Assembly (NCBI GenBank): GCA_903888655.1
Contig: CAISUR010000192.1
Coordinates: forward strand, 1 to 6,927
Reading direction: 5' to 3'
DNA length: 6,927 nucleotides
Origin: an uncultured Bacteroidota bacterium
Lineage (GTDB): Bacteria > Bacteroidota > Bacteroidia > Flavobacteriales > Flavobacteriaceae
A program made the position numbers and the translations under genes. Positions 1-6,913 of this stretch are shown one piece after another (positions within the stretch are counted from its first letter, which is position 1; every line of letters begins with the position of its first letter). The notes beneath the pieces were generated by a model that worked only from the letters and a program-made list of their open reading frames with translations, was not told where the DNA came from and searched no databases.

Positions 1-2
1 GG

Positions 3-98
3 CCGCGGCGCTGCGGCTGGGTTGATTCAGTGGTTGCCCGTCATTCCATACGGGTAATCGGCATGACCAGTTTCGCCTTGACCAAGCTTGATGTGCTG
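3..98 (+). CDS. purA: Adenylosuccinate synthetase internal fragment (foreign, chimeric end)
   Basis: This is a 32-codon open stretch with no start or stop, cut by the window edge on the left and by a junction on the right. It reads PRRCGW near the beginning and ALTKLDVL at the end. These match the conserved GRPRR(C/T)GW segment and the guanine-binding (L)TKLDVL segment of PurA, which makes adenylosuccinate from IMP, aspartate and GTP; the spacing between the two motifs also fits. After LDVL the frame continues as MLQDQLKI, unlike the Gly-containing continuation expected in PurA. The stretch is about 61% GC, against roughly one third in the rest of the window. It is therefore probably DNA from another organism joined to the operon by assembly or cloning. 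The fragment is short, so the family call is good but not certain. Confidence 0.72.
79..98. other. Probable chimera junction between purA and exuT sequence
   Basis: These 20 bases are compatible with two unrelated conserved proteins on opposite strands. On the plus strand they end PurA's LTKLDVL. On the minus strand they encode the AHQAWS stretch typical of ExuT-like transporters. To the left only PurA makes sense and to the right only ExuT does, and GC content changes sharply here. A HindIII site (AAGCTT) lies at 84-89, so ligation at that site is possible. However, both protein signals run past the site on both sides, which fits an assembler joining two genomes through a shared word of about 20 bases better. 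Confidence 0.7.
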
Positions 99-1170
99 AT
101 GCTCCAAGACCAATTAAAAATACTGGAATCCAAAAACTTATGTGTCCAAATATTTGAGCTAAAGACACAACCAAAGGAAATAGTGCAATAATTAACATGG
201 CTTTCATTCTTCCATCATAAGAATTATAACCTTTCTTTATAAAAAACATTGGGAACCATCCTCCAAAAATACTTCCAAACATCGTCATAGTATAGAGCGC
301 TGCCAAGGGAATTACTATATCGGTACTTTTCATATTAAACTGGGACTCAAGATATTTTGGCAACCAAAATAAGAAAAACCACCAAACGCCATCTGTCATA
401 AATTTACCAAAAGCAAATGCCCATGTTTGTTTGTATTTTAATAACTTAACCCAAGAAAATTGTTCTTTTTCTTCAATTTTATTTGGATTGTTTTCTGAAT
501 TAATATATTGCAACTCTTCAGCACTCATTCGTTTTTGATTTTCAGGTTTATCATAAAAAACAAACCAAAAAAACATCCAAACAAATCCAATTGCACCAAC
601 TAAAATAAAAGAAACTTCCCATCCCCACTTGGCAGCAATAATTGGTACCGTTAATGGGGCCAAAATTGCTCCAATATTGGAACCCGAATTAAATATACCT
701 GTTGCTAAAGCTCTTTCTTTTTTTGGAAAATATTCAGCTGTAGCTTTTATAGCAGAAGGAAAATTTCCCGCTTCTCCTAAACCCAAAACTGCTCTAGAAA
801 CCATAAATCCAAGAATTGAAACTGGAACAACTCCAATACCAATCCAGCTTAACGCATTTGAAAAGGCGGTTCCAACTTCAATCGAATAGGCGTGCATTAT
901 TGCCCCCAACGACCAGATGAAAATTGCTAAAGCATAGCCAATTTTTGTTCCGAGTTTATCTATTATCCTTCCGGCAAAAAGCATTGAAAAGGCATATACC
1001 AATTGAAAAATCGCAGTAATATTTGCATAATCAGAATTCGACCAATTAAATTCTTTAGACAAACTTGGTGCTAACAAACTTAGTACTTGCCTATCTAAAT
1101 AATTTACAGTAGTCGCAAAAAACAATAGCCCACAAATTGTCCAACGATAATTTTTATACTTTATTGACAT
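79..1170 (-). CDS. exuT: ExuT-like MFS hexuronate transporter (3' end missing)
   Basis: Inner-membrane major facilitator superfamily permease of the ExuT/anion:cation symporter group, likely importing D-glucuronate and/or D-galacturonate with protons. The window holds 364 codons; homologues are usually about 420-450 residues, so roughly the last two transmembrane helices are lost. Visible features are NYLDRQVL (residues 23-30) in helix 1, the MFS motif-A loop AGRIIDKLGTKIG (66-78), the conserved RAVLGLGEAGNFPSAIK region (126-142), PKKERALATGIFNSGSNIGA (149-168), a charged central loop (about 207-245), the WWFFLFWLPKYL helix (263-274), and AHQAWS at the break. The ATG at 1170 lies inside the end of uxaC, overlapping it by 17 nt, which suggests coupled translation; no other Met nearby fits. 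After residue 364 the frame stays open to the window edge but reads foreign sequence. Substrate choice between glucuronate and galacturonate is inferred from the operon. Confidence 0.88.
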
Positions 1171-2581
1171 AACTTGGAAAATTAAAATAGGTTAATGAAT
1201 TAGTATAACAAATATTATTTACCATTTGACCAATAAATTGCACATCATTAGGTAGCTGATTTTTTTCCATTTCATCACCTAAAATATTACATAATATTCT
1301 TCTGAAATAGTCGTGTCTAGGAAAAGACATAAAACTTCTTGAATCAGTTAACATACCTATAAATAAAGGCAATAAACCAAAATTTGAAAGTACATCTAAT
1401 TGTTTTTCAATACCATCTTTTTGATCTAAAAACCACCATGCTGCACCATATTGCATTTTTCCTTGAATAGGCCCTTCATTAAAATTGGCAACCATTGACG
1501 CAAATGCCTCACCATCTTTAGGATTTAAATTATAGATAATTGTTTTTGTTAAAGAGTTGGAAGAATTTAATTTGTCAAAAAACTTGGACATAGAATCGAT
1601 ATGATTTAAATCACCAATCGAATCAAAACCTTTATCTGCTCCTATTGTTTCCATCATTTTGGAATTATTATTTCTAATAGCACCGACATGAAACTGTTGT
1701 GTCCACCCTTTTTTATAATCCATTAGTGCCAATTCAAACAATAGAGCTGATTTATATTTATTAATTTCTAAAACTGATAAATCGATGTTTTTTCTAGCTT
1801 TATTGTAAATTGTGTTAATTTCTTCTACTGTATATTGCTCTGCATAAAAAGTATCCATTCCATGATCGGAAATTCTACATCCCATTTTATGAAAAAAATC
1901 ATGTCTACTTTTAATTGCAATTATAAAATCTTGATAATTATTGATTTTAATTTCAGAAACTTTTTCAAGTTCAGTAACCCAATTATTAAAATCAACAGTT
2001 TTTTCGATATTTACTGCCTTATCTGGTCTAAATGACGGTAATACTAGAATTTCAAATTCTTGATTTTGAATTTCTTTATGATAATTTAAATCATCGATAG
2101 GATCGTCAGTAGTACCTATCATTTGAACATTCATTTTTCGAAGTAAATTCTTTACGCTAAATTCTGGTTTTTGAAGTAATGCAGATGCTTCAATATAAAT
2201 TTCTTCGGCAGTGTCTGGATTTAGTAATTTATCTATTCCAAAATAATTTTTAAGCTCTAAATGAGTCCAATGATATAAAGGATTTCTCAATGTATTTGGT
2301 ACAGTTTCCGCCCACTTTTGAAATTTTTCATAATCAGAAGCACTTCCTGTTATATATTTTTCTTCAACACCATAAGCTCTCATGGCTCTCCATTTATAAT
2401 GATCGCCTTCAATCCAAATTTGAGTTAAATTTTCAAATTGTCTATCTTCGGCAATGTCTTTTGGAGATAAATGACAGTGATAATCTATAATCGGTTGGTA
2501 TTTTGCATAATCATCATACAACTGTTTAGCCGTTGGACTATACAATAAAAAATCATCTGTCAAAAATGTTTTATTAGACAT
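1154..2581 (-). CDS. uxaC: Glucuronate isomerase (uronate isomerase)
   Basis: Cytoplasmic isomerase converting D-glucuronate to D-fructuronate (and D-galacturonate to D-tagaturonate), the first intracellular step of the pathway. It has 475 residues, close to the roughly 470 usual for UxaC, a divergent member of the amidohydrolase superfamily. Motifs in order are DYHCHL (33-38, the HxH metal site with H35 and H37), GDHYKWRAMR (59-68), TTDDPIDDL (157-165), LPSFRPD (181-187), SDHG (238-241), QFHVGAIRNNN (296-306), GFDSIGD (318-324), YNLNP (350-354), QYGAAWWFLDQKDG (377-390) and LTDSRSFMSFPRHDYFRR (411-428). All expected blocks are present, so the gene looks intact and active. It starts 11 nt after uxuA stops, and its last 17 nt overlap the transporter start. 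No galacturonate-specific partner (uxaB, uxaA) is visible, so glucuronate is the likelier natural substrate. Confidence 0.97.
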   Translation of the reverse strand: MSNKTFLTDDFLLYSPTAKQLYDDYAKYQPIIDYHCHLSPKDIAEDRQFENLTQIWIEGDHYKWRAMRAYGVEEKYITGSASDYEKFQKWAETVPNTLRNPLYHWTHLELKNYFGIDKLLNPDTAEEIYIEASALLQKPEFSVKNLLRKMNVQMIGTTDDPIDDLNYHKEIQNQEFEILVLPSFRPDKAVNIEKTVDFNNWVTELEKVSEIKINNYQDFIIAIKSRHDFFHKMGCRISDHGMDTFYAEQYTVEEINTIYNKARKNIDLSVLEINKYKSALLFELALMDYKKGWTQQFHVGAIRNNNSKMMETIGADKGFDSIGDLNHIDSMSKFFDKLNSSNSLTKTIIYNLNPKDGEAFASMVANFNEGPIQGKMQYGAAWWFLDQKDGIEKQLDVLSNFGLLPLFIGMLTDSRSFMSFPRHDYFRRILCNILGDEMEKNQLPNDVQFIGQMVNNICYTNSLTYFNFPSYVNKV

Positions 2582-2592
2582 AAATTTTAGTA

Positions 2593-3753
2593 TTAAAATA
2601 AACTTTTTTCAATTCCCATTTCAAGACCTCTTAACTCTGCCAGACCTCTTAGTCTTCCAATTCCTGAATATCCCGGATTTGTTTTTTTATGTAAATCATC
2701 CAACATTTGATGCCCATGATCGGGTCGCATTGGAATAATACGTTTGGTTTCTTTTTGTTTTTTTAGAATAGATTTTACTACTTCGTACATATCTACATCC
2801 CCTTCTAAATGATTAGCTTCATAGAAATTTCCCTCGGCATCGCGCTGGGTACTTCTTAAATGAATAAAATTCATTTTATCGCCATGACGATCTACAATTC
2901 CTGGTAAATCATTTTCGGCAATAACTCCATAAGATCCGGTGCACATCGTAAATCCGTTTGATGGAGAATCTACTGCATTTAATAATTGAATTAAATCTGC
3001 TTCAGTGCTAACCACTCTTGGTAATCCTAAAATAGGGTAAGGCGGATCGTCGGGATGTATAGCCATCAAAACACCAACACTTTCTGCTACAGGTATAATT
3101 TCTCTTAAGAAATAATATAAATTCTCTTTTAATTTATTAGCATCGATTCCATCATAGCCTTGAAGTACTTTCAAGAAATCTTCAACAGTATACGATTCCT
3201 CAGCTCCTGGCAAGCCAGCTATAATATTTTGTTGTAATTTTAATTTATCTGCATCGGATAATTTTTCAAAAGTAGCTTTGGCTTTAGTAATTTGATTTTC
3301 AGTATACGTAGCTTCTGCTCCGGGTCTTTTTAGTATGAATAATTCAAAAGCAGCAAATTCATTGATATCAAAGCGTAAAGCCTTAGAACCATCGGGCATT
3401 TCATAAGACAAATCGGTTCTAGACCAATCTAAAACAGGCATGAAATTGTAGCATACAATATTAACGCCACATGCCGCTAAGTTTTTGATGCTTTGCTTGT
3501 AGTTTTCTATATATTTTAAATAATCCCCAGATTGTTTTTTAATATCTTCATGCACAGGAATACTTTCAACAACTGAAAAAGTCAATCCTGCGGCTTCCAC
3601 TTCATTTTTTCTTTTCATGATTTCGTCCACTTCCCACACTTGACCATTTTTAATATGGTGTAAGGCAGTTACAATTCCGGTTGCACCGGCTTGTCTAGCG
3701 TCCGATAATTTTACAGGATCATTTGGTCCGTACCATCTCCATGTTTGTTCCAT
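2593..3753 (-). CDS. uxuA: Mannonate dehydratase
   Basis: Cytoplasmic lyase that removes water from D-mannonate to give 2-keto-3-deoxy-D-gluconate (KDG). Its 386 residues fall within the usual size of about 350-395 for the UxuA family, a TIM-barrel metal enzyme. The start MEQTWRWYGPNDPV is the diagnostic N-terminus and supports the ATG at 3753. Further conserved blocks are CYNFMPVLDWSRTDL (101-115), HPDDPPYPILGLPRV (233-247), FTMCTGSYG (268-276), FIHLRSTQR (296-304), H315 in the EANHLEGD block, MRPDHGH (342-348) and NPGYSGIGRLRGLAELRG (359-376). By spacing, H233, C271, H298 and D345 are the likely divalent-metal ligands described for this family. It follows the SDR gene after a 31-nt gap, the longest in the operon, with no recognisable promoter or terminator in it, and uxaC follows 11 nt later. 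Confidence 0.97.
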   Translation of the reverse strand: MEQTWRWYGPNDPVKLSDARQAGATGIVTALHHIKNGQVWEVDEIMKRKNEVEAAGLTFSVVESIPVHEDIKKQSGDYLKYIENYKQSIKNLAACGVNIVCYNFMPVLDWSRTDLSYEMPDGSKALRFDINEFAAFELFILKRPGAEATYTENQITKAKATFEKLSDADKLKLQQNIIAGLPGAEESYTVEDFLKVLQGYDGIDANKLKENLYYFLREIIPVAESVGVLMAIHPDDPPYPILGLPRVVSTEADLIQLLNAVDSPSNGFTMCTGSYGVIAENDLPGIVDRHGDKMNFIHLRSTQRDAEGNFYEANHLEGDVDMYEVVKSILKKQKETKRIIPMRPDHGHQMLDDLHKKTNPGYSGIGRLRGLAELRGLEMGIEKSLF

Positions 3754-3784
3754 AACTTGTAATCTATATTTTTAAGTACTCTCT

Positions 3785-4609
3785 TTAAACTCCGCTATAC
3801 GCGCTAAAACCTCCATCAATAGGAATAACCACACCGGTTACAAAAGAAGATGCTTCATCGCATAAATATATTGTGGTGCTAATTAAATCTTCTGGTTCTC
3901 CAAATCTTCCCATTGGAGTTTGATCAATAATGCTGTTCCCTCTTGGTGTCAATGTACCCTCTGGAGTTGTCAATAAGGCACGATTTTGATCGGTCAAGAA
4001 AAATCCGGGAGCCAAAGCATTTACTCGAATTCCAACTTTTGAAAAATGAACCGCTAACCATTGCGTAAAATTAGATACTGCGGCTTTTGCACCACTATAT
4101 GCAGGTATTTTAGTTAAAGGTGTAAAAGCATTCATTGAAGAAATGTTCAAAATACTACAACCTTTCTTACCAATCATATCTTTTGAAAAAACTTGAGTTG
4201 GCAATAAGGTTCCAATAAAATTTAAATTGAAAACAAACTTTATACCTTCTGCATCCAAATCAAAAAAAGTTTTGAAACCTTCAGTTGTATTTAGCAAATC
4301 TTCCTCCAACAGGAAAGGATTAGATGTAGTTCCCAAAGGATGGTTACCTCCTGCTCCATTTATCAAAATATCGCAACTTCCTAATTTTTCATTTACTTCT
4401 TTTTTAGCCGCTTCTAAGGATTCTTTTTCCAATACATTTGCTGCAACGCCAATTGCTTTTCCACCAGCTTCTATAATTTGGTTAGCAATTTGATCTGCAG
4501 CCTCTTTTTTTAAATCCAAAACTGCTATTTGGTAGCCTTGTTTAGCCAATGCTTTTGCTAATGTGCTACATAAAACACCACCAGCACCTGTTATAACTAC
4601 TGTTTTCAT
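3785..4609 (-). CDS. SDR-family D-mannonate oxidoreductase (fructuronate reductase, UxuB role)
   Basis: Short-chain dehydrogenase/reductase of 274 residues. Features are the N-terminal Rossmann glycine motif TGAGGVLCS (7-15), an acidic residue D32 after the second beta strand that favours NAD(H), the NGAGG block (84-88), catalytic serine in ISSMN (156-160), the YSGAK pair Y171/K175, and a PGFFLTDQNRALL substrate loop (201-213). The long insert around residues 95-125 and the YSGV tail resemble the SDR proteins found beside UxuA in Bacteroidota and Bacillota. Between uxaC and uxuA steps, the pathway needs D-fructuronate reduced to D-mannonate and no other dehydrogenase is present, so this role is well supported by context. 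It differs from E. coli UxuB, which is a larger, unrelated-fold polyol-type dehydrogenase. A 4-deoxy-L-erythro-5-hexoseulose uronate reductase (alginate route) is a possible alternative. Its ATG directly follows the kdgA stop (TAAATG). Confidence 0.9.
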   Translation of the reverse strand: MKTVVITGAGGVLCSTLAKALAKQGYQIAVLDLKKEAADQIANQIIEAGGKAIGVAANVLEKESLEAAKKEVNEKLGSCDILINGAGGNHPLGTTSNPFLLEEDLLNTTEGFKTFFDLDAEGIKFVFNLNFIGTLLPTQVFSKDMIGKKGCSILNISSMNAFTPLTKIPAYSGAKAAVSNFTQWLAVHFSKVGIRVNALAPGFFLTDQNRALLTTPEGTLTPRGNSIIDQTPMGRFGEPEDLISTTIYLCDEASSFVTGVVIPIDGGFSAYSGV

Positions 4610-5275
4610 TTAATTATTTTTTATAGCTTGTATTAATTCTAAAACTGTTTTAGTATCAGTTTTTATTGCATCATAATCTTTTAATTCCATTGCCTTTTTA
4701 CTGATTAACTTACTTCCCATTCCAACAGCAGAAACACCAGCATTAAACCAACTTTGAATACTTTCTTTAGTAGTATCAACTCCTCCTGTTGGCATGAATT
4801 TTAATTTTGGAAATACATCTTTAATTGTAGACATAAATTCAACTCCAAGAATGTTTCCCGGAAAAAGCTTTATAAAACGAATACCCGCATTTTCTGCAGC
4901 AATTATTTCTGAAGGTGTCATGCAACCAGGAGCATAAAAAATATCATTTTTTACAGCATAATCTGCTATTTCTTTAACAAAACCAGGACTAACCAAAAAA
5001 TCCGCTCCAATATTGATAAAATCTAAAGATTGTTCTAAATTTTTTACTGTTCCGATACCCAAAAGCAAACCTGGCATTTCATTATTTCGAATTTCAATTA
5101 ATTTTTTAAAATTTTTTAAGGCAGCTTCCCCTCTATTAGTGTATTCAACGGCTTTAATTCCTGAAGCATAAACAGACTTTAGTATTTCGATACTTACTTC
5201 TTCATCTTGATTGAAGTAAAGCGGTAAAATTCCTTGCTGAATTATTACATCTGAAACAAATTGTGATTTATTCAT
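4610..5275 (-). CDS. kdgA: KDPG/KHG aldolase (2-dehydro-3-deoxyphosphogluconate aldolase)
   Basis: Class I aldolase (Eda family) splitting KDPG into pyruvate and glyceraldehyde-3-phosphate, the last step of the pathway; many members also cleave 4-hydroxy-2-oxoglutarate. Its 221 residues are typical. Aligning by eye with E. coli Eda gives VEYTNRG (43-49) with catalytic glutamate E44 and the phosphate-binding arginine R48, GIGTV (73-77), FLVSPGF (93-99), GCMTPSE (117-123), the Schiff-base lysine K136 in IKLFPGN, PTGGV (162-166) and GMGSKLI (185-191). The active-site segment reads KLFPGN rather than the enterobacterial KFFPAE, which I regard as a lineage variant rather than a defect. It begins only 5 nt after the YhcH-like gene and ends exactly at the SDR start codon, so translation is probably coupled on both sides. 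Confidence 0.95.
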   Translation of the reverse strand: MNKSQFVSDVIIQQGILPLYFNQDEEVSIEILKSVYASGIKAVEYTNRGEAALKNFKKLIEIRNNEMPGLLLGIGTVKNLEQSLDFINIGADFLVSPGFVKEIADYAVKNDIFYAPGCMTPSEIIAAENAGIRFIKLFPGNILGVEFMSTIKDVFPKLKFMPTGGVDTTKESIQSWFNAGVSAVGMGSKLISKKAMELKDYDAIKTDTKTVLELIQAIKNN

Positions 5276-5280
5276 TTTTA

Positions 5281-5730
5281 TTAAATTTTAATTTTAACTA
5301 CCATTTTTTTGATTTCTTCGTTTCCTATCATTGGTGCATGTACATCTTCAGGGAAAAAAATAGCAAATTGGTTTTGTGTAAGTTGAAAATACATATCGGG
5401 TTTATCAGCAAAAAATCTAACATCTTTTTCTGGATTATAAGCACCTTTTTGAGTTAGGCATTTATTCCTTGGTTTCCAACCAAAAGTTTCATTACCTGTG
5501 ATACACAATTGAATATCAATATATTCATCATGGCATTCAAATTTTTCCAGACTAGTTTCTTTTGTTTTTCCAATAGCAGTTGCTATAAAGGCACGTATCC
5601 CTTTTGGCATATCAATTGTGCCGTCAGGAGTATTTTGTAAATCATTTTTTGAAATAAACTGAAATGCTTCTTCAAAAAGTGGGTTTAATCTGAAATACTT
5701 GGAGGCGTTTTCTATAGAATCAATTATCAT
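5281..5730 (-). CDS. YhcH/YjgK/YiaL (DUF386) cupin-like protein, possible sugar-acid anomerase
   Basis: Small cytoplasmic protein of 149 residues, the normal size for the YhcH/YjgK/YiaL family (TabA relatives), a beta-barrel, cupin-like metal-binding fold. Recognisable blocks are HDEYIDIQLCITGNETFGW (67-85), matching the family's H-x-x-Y-(I/M)-D-(I/V)-(H/Q) signature, FFPEDVHAPMIG (125-136) with the conserved metal-site histidine H131, and the closing KMVVKIKI strand. E. coli YhcH (NanQ) has been reported to be an anomerase giving the sialic-acid aldolase the open form of its substrate. Here the gene lies between KDG kinase and KDPG aldolase, 11 nt after one and 5 nt before the other. By analogy it may speed ring opening of KDG, KDPG or a uronate, comparable to KdgF in pectin and alginate pathways. 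That role is inference; the family assignment is solid. Confidence 0.9.
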   Translation of the reverse strand: MIIDSIENASKYFRLNPLFEEAFQFISKNDLQNTPDGTIDMPKGIRAFIATAIGKTKETSLEKFECHDEYIDIQLCITGNETFGWKPRNKCLTQKGAYNPEKDVRFFADKPDMYFQLTQNQFAIFFPEDVHAPMIGNEEIKKMVVKIKI

Positions 5731-5741
5731 TTTATGTATAA

Positions 5742-6767
5742 TTAACGTTGAACTCTTCCGCTTCCGTCTCCCATTACTAAATCTTTTACTTCTGCAAGAG
5801 TAGCATGATTCAAATCACCTGGAATAGTATGTTTCAATGCACTAGCAGCAACCCCAAATTCAGCAGCTTCATTCATAGGCATACCTGAAACCAATCCGTA
5901 GATCAATCCACTTGCAAAAGAATCTCCGCTTCCAACTCTATCTACAATTCTAACATTATATTGTTTGGTATGATAAAATTCTTCTCCATTATATACCAAA
6001 GCACTCCAGCCATTGTCACTAGCACTATGACTTTCACGAAGAGAGGAGGCTATAAATTTAAATCCAAATTTTTCTTTCATTTGCTTGAACACATCTTTGA
6101 ACCCATCTAAATTCAGTTCCCCTTTAGTTACATCGGTATCTTTTGCTTTAAAACCTAAAGTTGTGTCTGCATCTTCTTCATTACCAATACATACATCAAC
6201 ATATTGACACAATTGGGTCATAACTTCTCTAGCTTTTTCTTTACTCCAAAGTTTTTTTCTATAATTCAAATCAATACTTGTTGTAATTCCTTTTTCTTTA
6301 GCAACTTTTAAAGCGGCTAAAGTTAGTGCGGCAGCTTTTTCACTTAAAGCAGGTGTGATCCCTGTGGTATGAAACCAATCACATCCTTCAAAAATTTTAT
6401 CAAAATCAAATTCTGACGCAGAAACATCTGCTATGGAAGCTCCTGCACGATCATATACCACTTGAGAGGCACGCATAGAAGCTCCTGTTTCTAAAAAATA
6501 AATACCCAATCTATCTCCGCCACGGGCAACAAATTGCGTATCTACTCCATATCTACGAAGATGGTTGATTGCTGATTGCCCTATTGGGTTATTAGGCACT
6601 TTGGTAACAAAAGTTCCATTCAAACCATAATTACATAATGCTGCTGCAACATTAGCTTCTCCACCTCCATAAGTAACATCTAAAGAATCAGCTTGGACAA
6701 ATCTTTTAAAATCTGGAGTGGACAAACGAAGCATTATCTCTCCAAGGGTAACAACTTTTTTACTCAT
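5742..6767 (-). CDS. kdgK: 2-keto-3-deoxygluconate (KDG) kinase, PfkB family
   Basis: Cytoplasmic sugar kinase phosphorylating KDG to KDPG with ATP. It has 341 residues, slightly longer than the roughly 310 of many KdgK proteins. The ribokinase/PfkB layout is clear: GEIMLRLSTP (9-18) at the N-terminus, substrate-binding YGGGEANVAAAL (33-44), YDRAGAS (105-111) in the position that contacts the keto-acid in KDG kinases, DLNYRKKLW (166-174), GNEEDA (195-200), and the ATP-site signature DRVGSGDSFASG (276-287) with catalytic base D282. A Gly/Ser-rich tail ending GRVQR closes it. This is the first gene of the operon; its start at 6767 is the first Met of a conserved N-terminus and is preceded by an A-rich leader rather than a Shine-Dalgarno sequence. 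KDG kinase also serves alginate, pectin and galacturonate routes, so first-gene placement could serve several inputs. Confidence 0.95.
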   Translation of the reverse strand: MSKKVVTLGEIMLRLSTPDFKRFVQADSLDVTYGGGEANVAAALCNYGLNGTFVTKVPNNPIGQSAINHLRRYGVDTQFVARGGDRLGIYFLETGASMRASQVVYDRAGASIADVSASEFDFDKIFEGCDWFHTTGITPALSEKAAALTLAALKVAKEKGITTSIDLNYRKKLWSKEKAREVMTQLCQYVDVCIGNEEDADTTLGFKAKDTDVTKGELNLDGFKDVFKQMKEKFGFKFIASSLRESHSASDNGWSALVYNGEEFYHTKQYNVRIVDRVGSGDSFASGLIYGLVSGMPMNEAAEFGVAASALKHTIPGDLNHATLAEVKDLVMGDGSGRVQR

Positions 6768-6806
6768 TTTTTATAAAATTTTAATATTATCTTTAAATCA
6801 TTTATC

Positions 6807-6822
6807 TCGTGTGCGGACACGA
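6807..6822. promoter_or_regulatory. LacI-family-like operator palindrome
   Basis: The 16-bp element TCGTGTGCGGACACGA has perfect 6-bp arms (TCGTGT and ACACGA) around a central CG, with one mismatched pair flanking the CG. It is the only GC-rich patch in an otherwise A/T-rich region. A CG-centred palindrome of this size is characteristic of LacI-family repressor sites. It lies 40-55 bp upstream of kdgK, just downstream of the predicted -7 box, so a bound repressor would cover the transcription start. The regulator itself is not in the window, and a GntR-type factor is not excluded. Confidence 0.7.
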
Positions 6823-6830
6823 TTAAAAAA

Positions 6831-6838
6831 CAAATTTA
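6831..6838 (-). promoter_or_regulatory. Bacteroidota-type -7 promoter box for the operon
   Basis: On the minus strand these bases read TAAATTTG, an exact fit to the TAnnTTTG -7 consensus of the Bacteroidota primary sigma factor. The expected start of transcription would fall around 6822-6826, leaving a leader of about 55-60 nt before kdgK. The expected TTTG-like -33 element about 20 nt upstream is weak; only T-rich sequence is found there. In such AT-rich DNA a chance match is possible, but its position next to the palindrome supports it. Confidence 0.55.
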
Positions 6839-6904
6839 AAAAAATAATTAATATAAAGAAGAAAAAAATGTATTATTAAAGAGAGTAGTCTACAATAAGT
6901 TCAT

Positions 6905-6913
6905 AAAAAGGAG
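6905..6913 (+). promoter_or_regulatory. Purine-rich AGGAG patch, possible ribosome site of a divergent gene
   Basis: AAAAAGGAG on the plus strand resembles a Shine-Dalgarno sequence. No ATG follows in the remaining 14 bases, so any start codon lies beyond the edge at a longer than ideal spacing. Bacteroidota genes rarely depend on such sites. It is a weak hint that a divergent gene begins just to the right. Confidence 0.15.

Noticed and set aside
1..78. Extension of the minus-strand exuT frame to the window edge as a genuine C-terminus
   Set aside because: The frame is open, but after AHQAWS the residues have no transporter character, the GC content jumps, and the opposite strand gives a good PurA match.
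629..889. Plus-strand open frame of 86 codons
   Set aside because: It lies antisense inside the transporter gene, whose minus-strand translation shows conserved ExuT motifs throughout; the plus-strand peptide has no recognisable features.
1835..2035. Plus-strand open frame of 66 codons
   Set aside because: It is antisense to uxaC, which is intact with all family motifs.
2290..2490. Plus-strand open frame of 66 codons
   Set aside because: It is antisense to the conserved N-terminal part of uxaC.
3754..3784. Possible internal promoter or a repeat shared with the upstream region (TTAAAGAGAGTA also occurs near 6877)
   Set aside because: The shared word is only 12 bases of low-complexity sequence, and no TAnnTTTG box is seen in the 31-nt gap.
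4227..4493. Plus-strand open frame of 88 codons
   Set aside because: It is antisense to the SDR gene and lacks any domain signal.
5263..5457. Plus-strand open frame of 64 codons, rich in Phe/Ile
   Set aside because: The hydrophobic look comes from reading AT-rich DNA antisense to the YhcH-like gene; it is not a credible membrane peptide.
6884..6894. Short inverted repeat around GTAGTCTAC as a terminator or operator
   Set aside because: Four-base arms around one base are too short, and no T-run follows on either strand.
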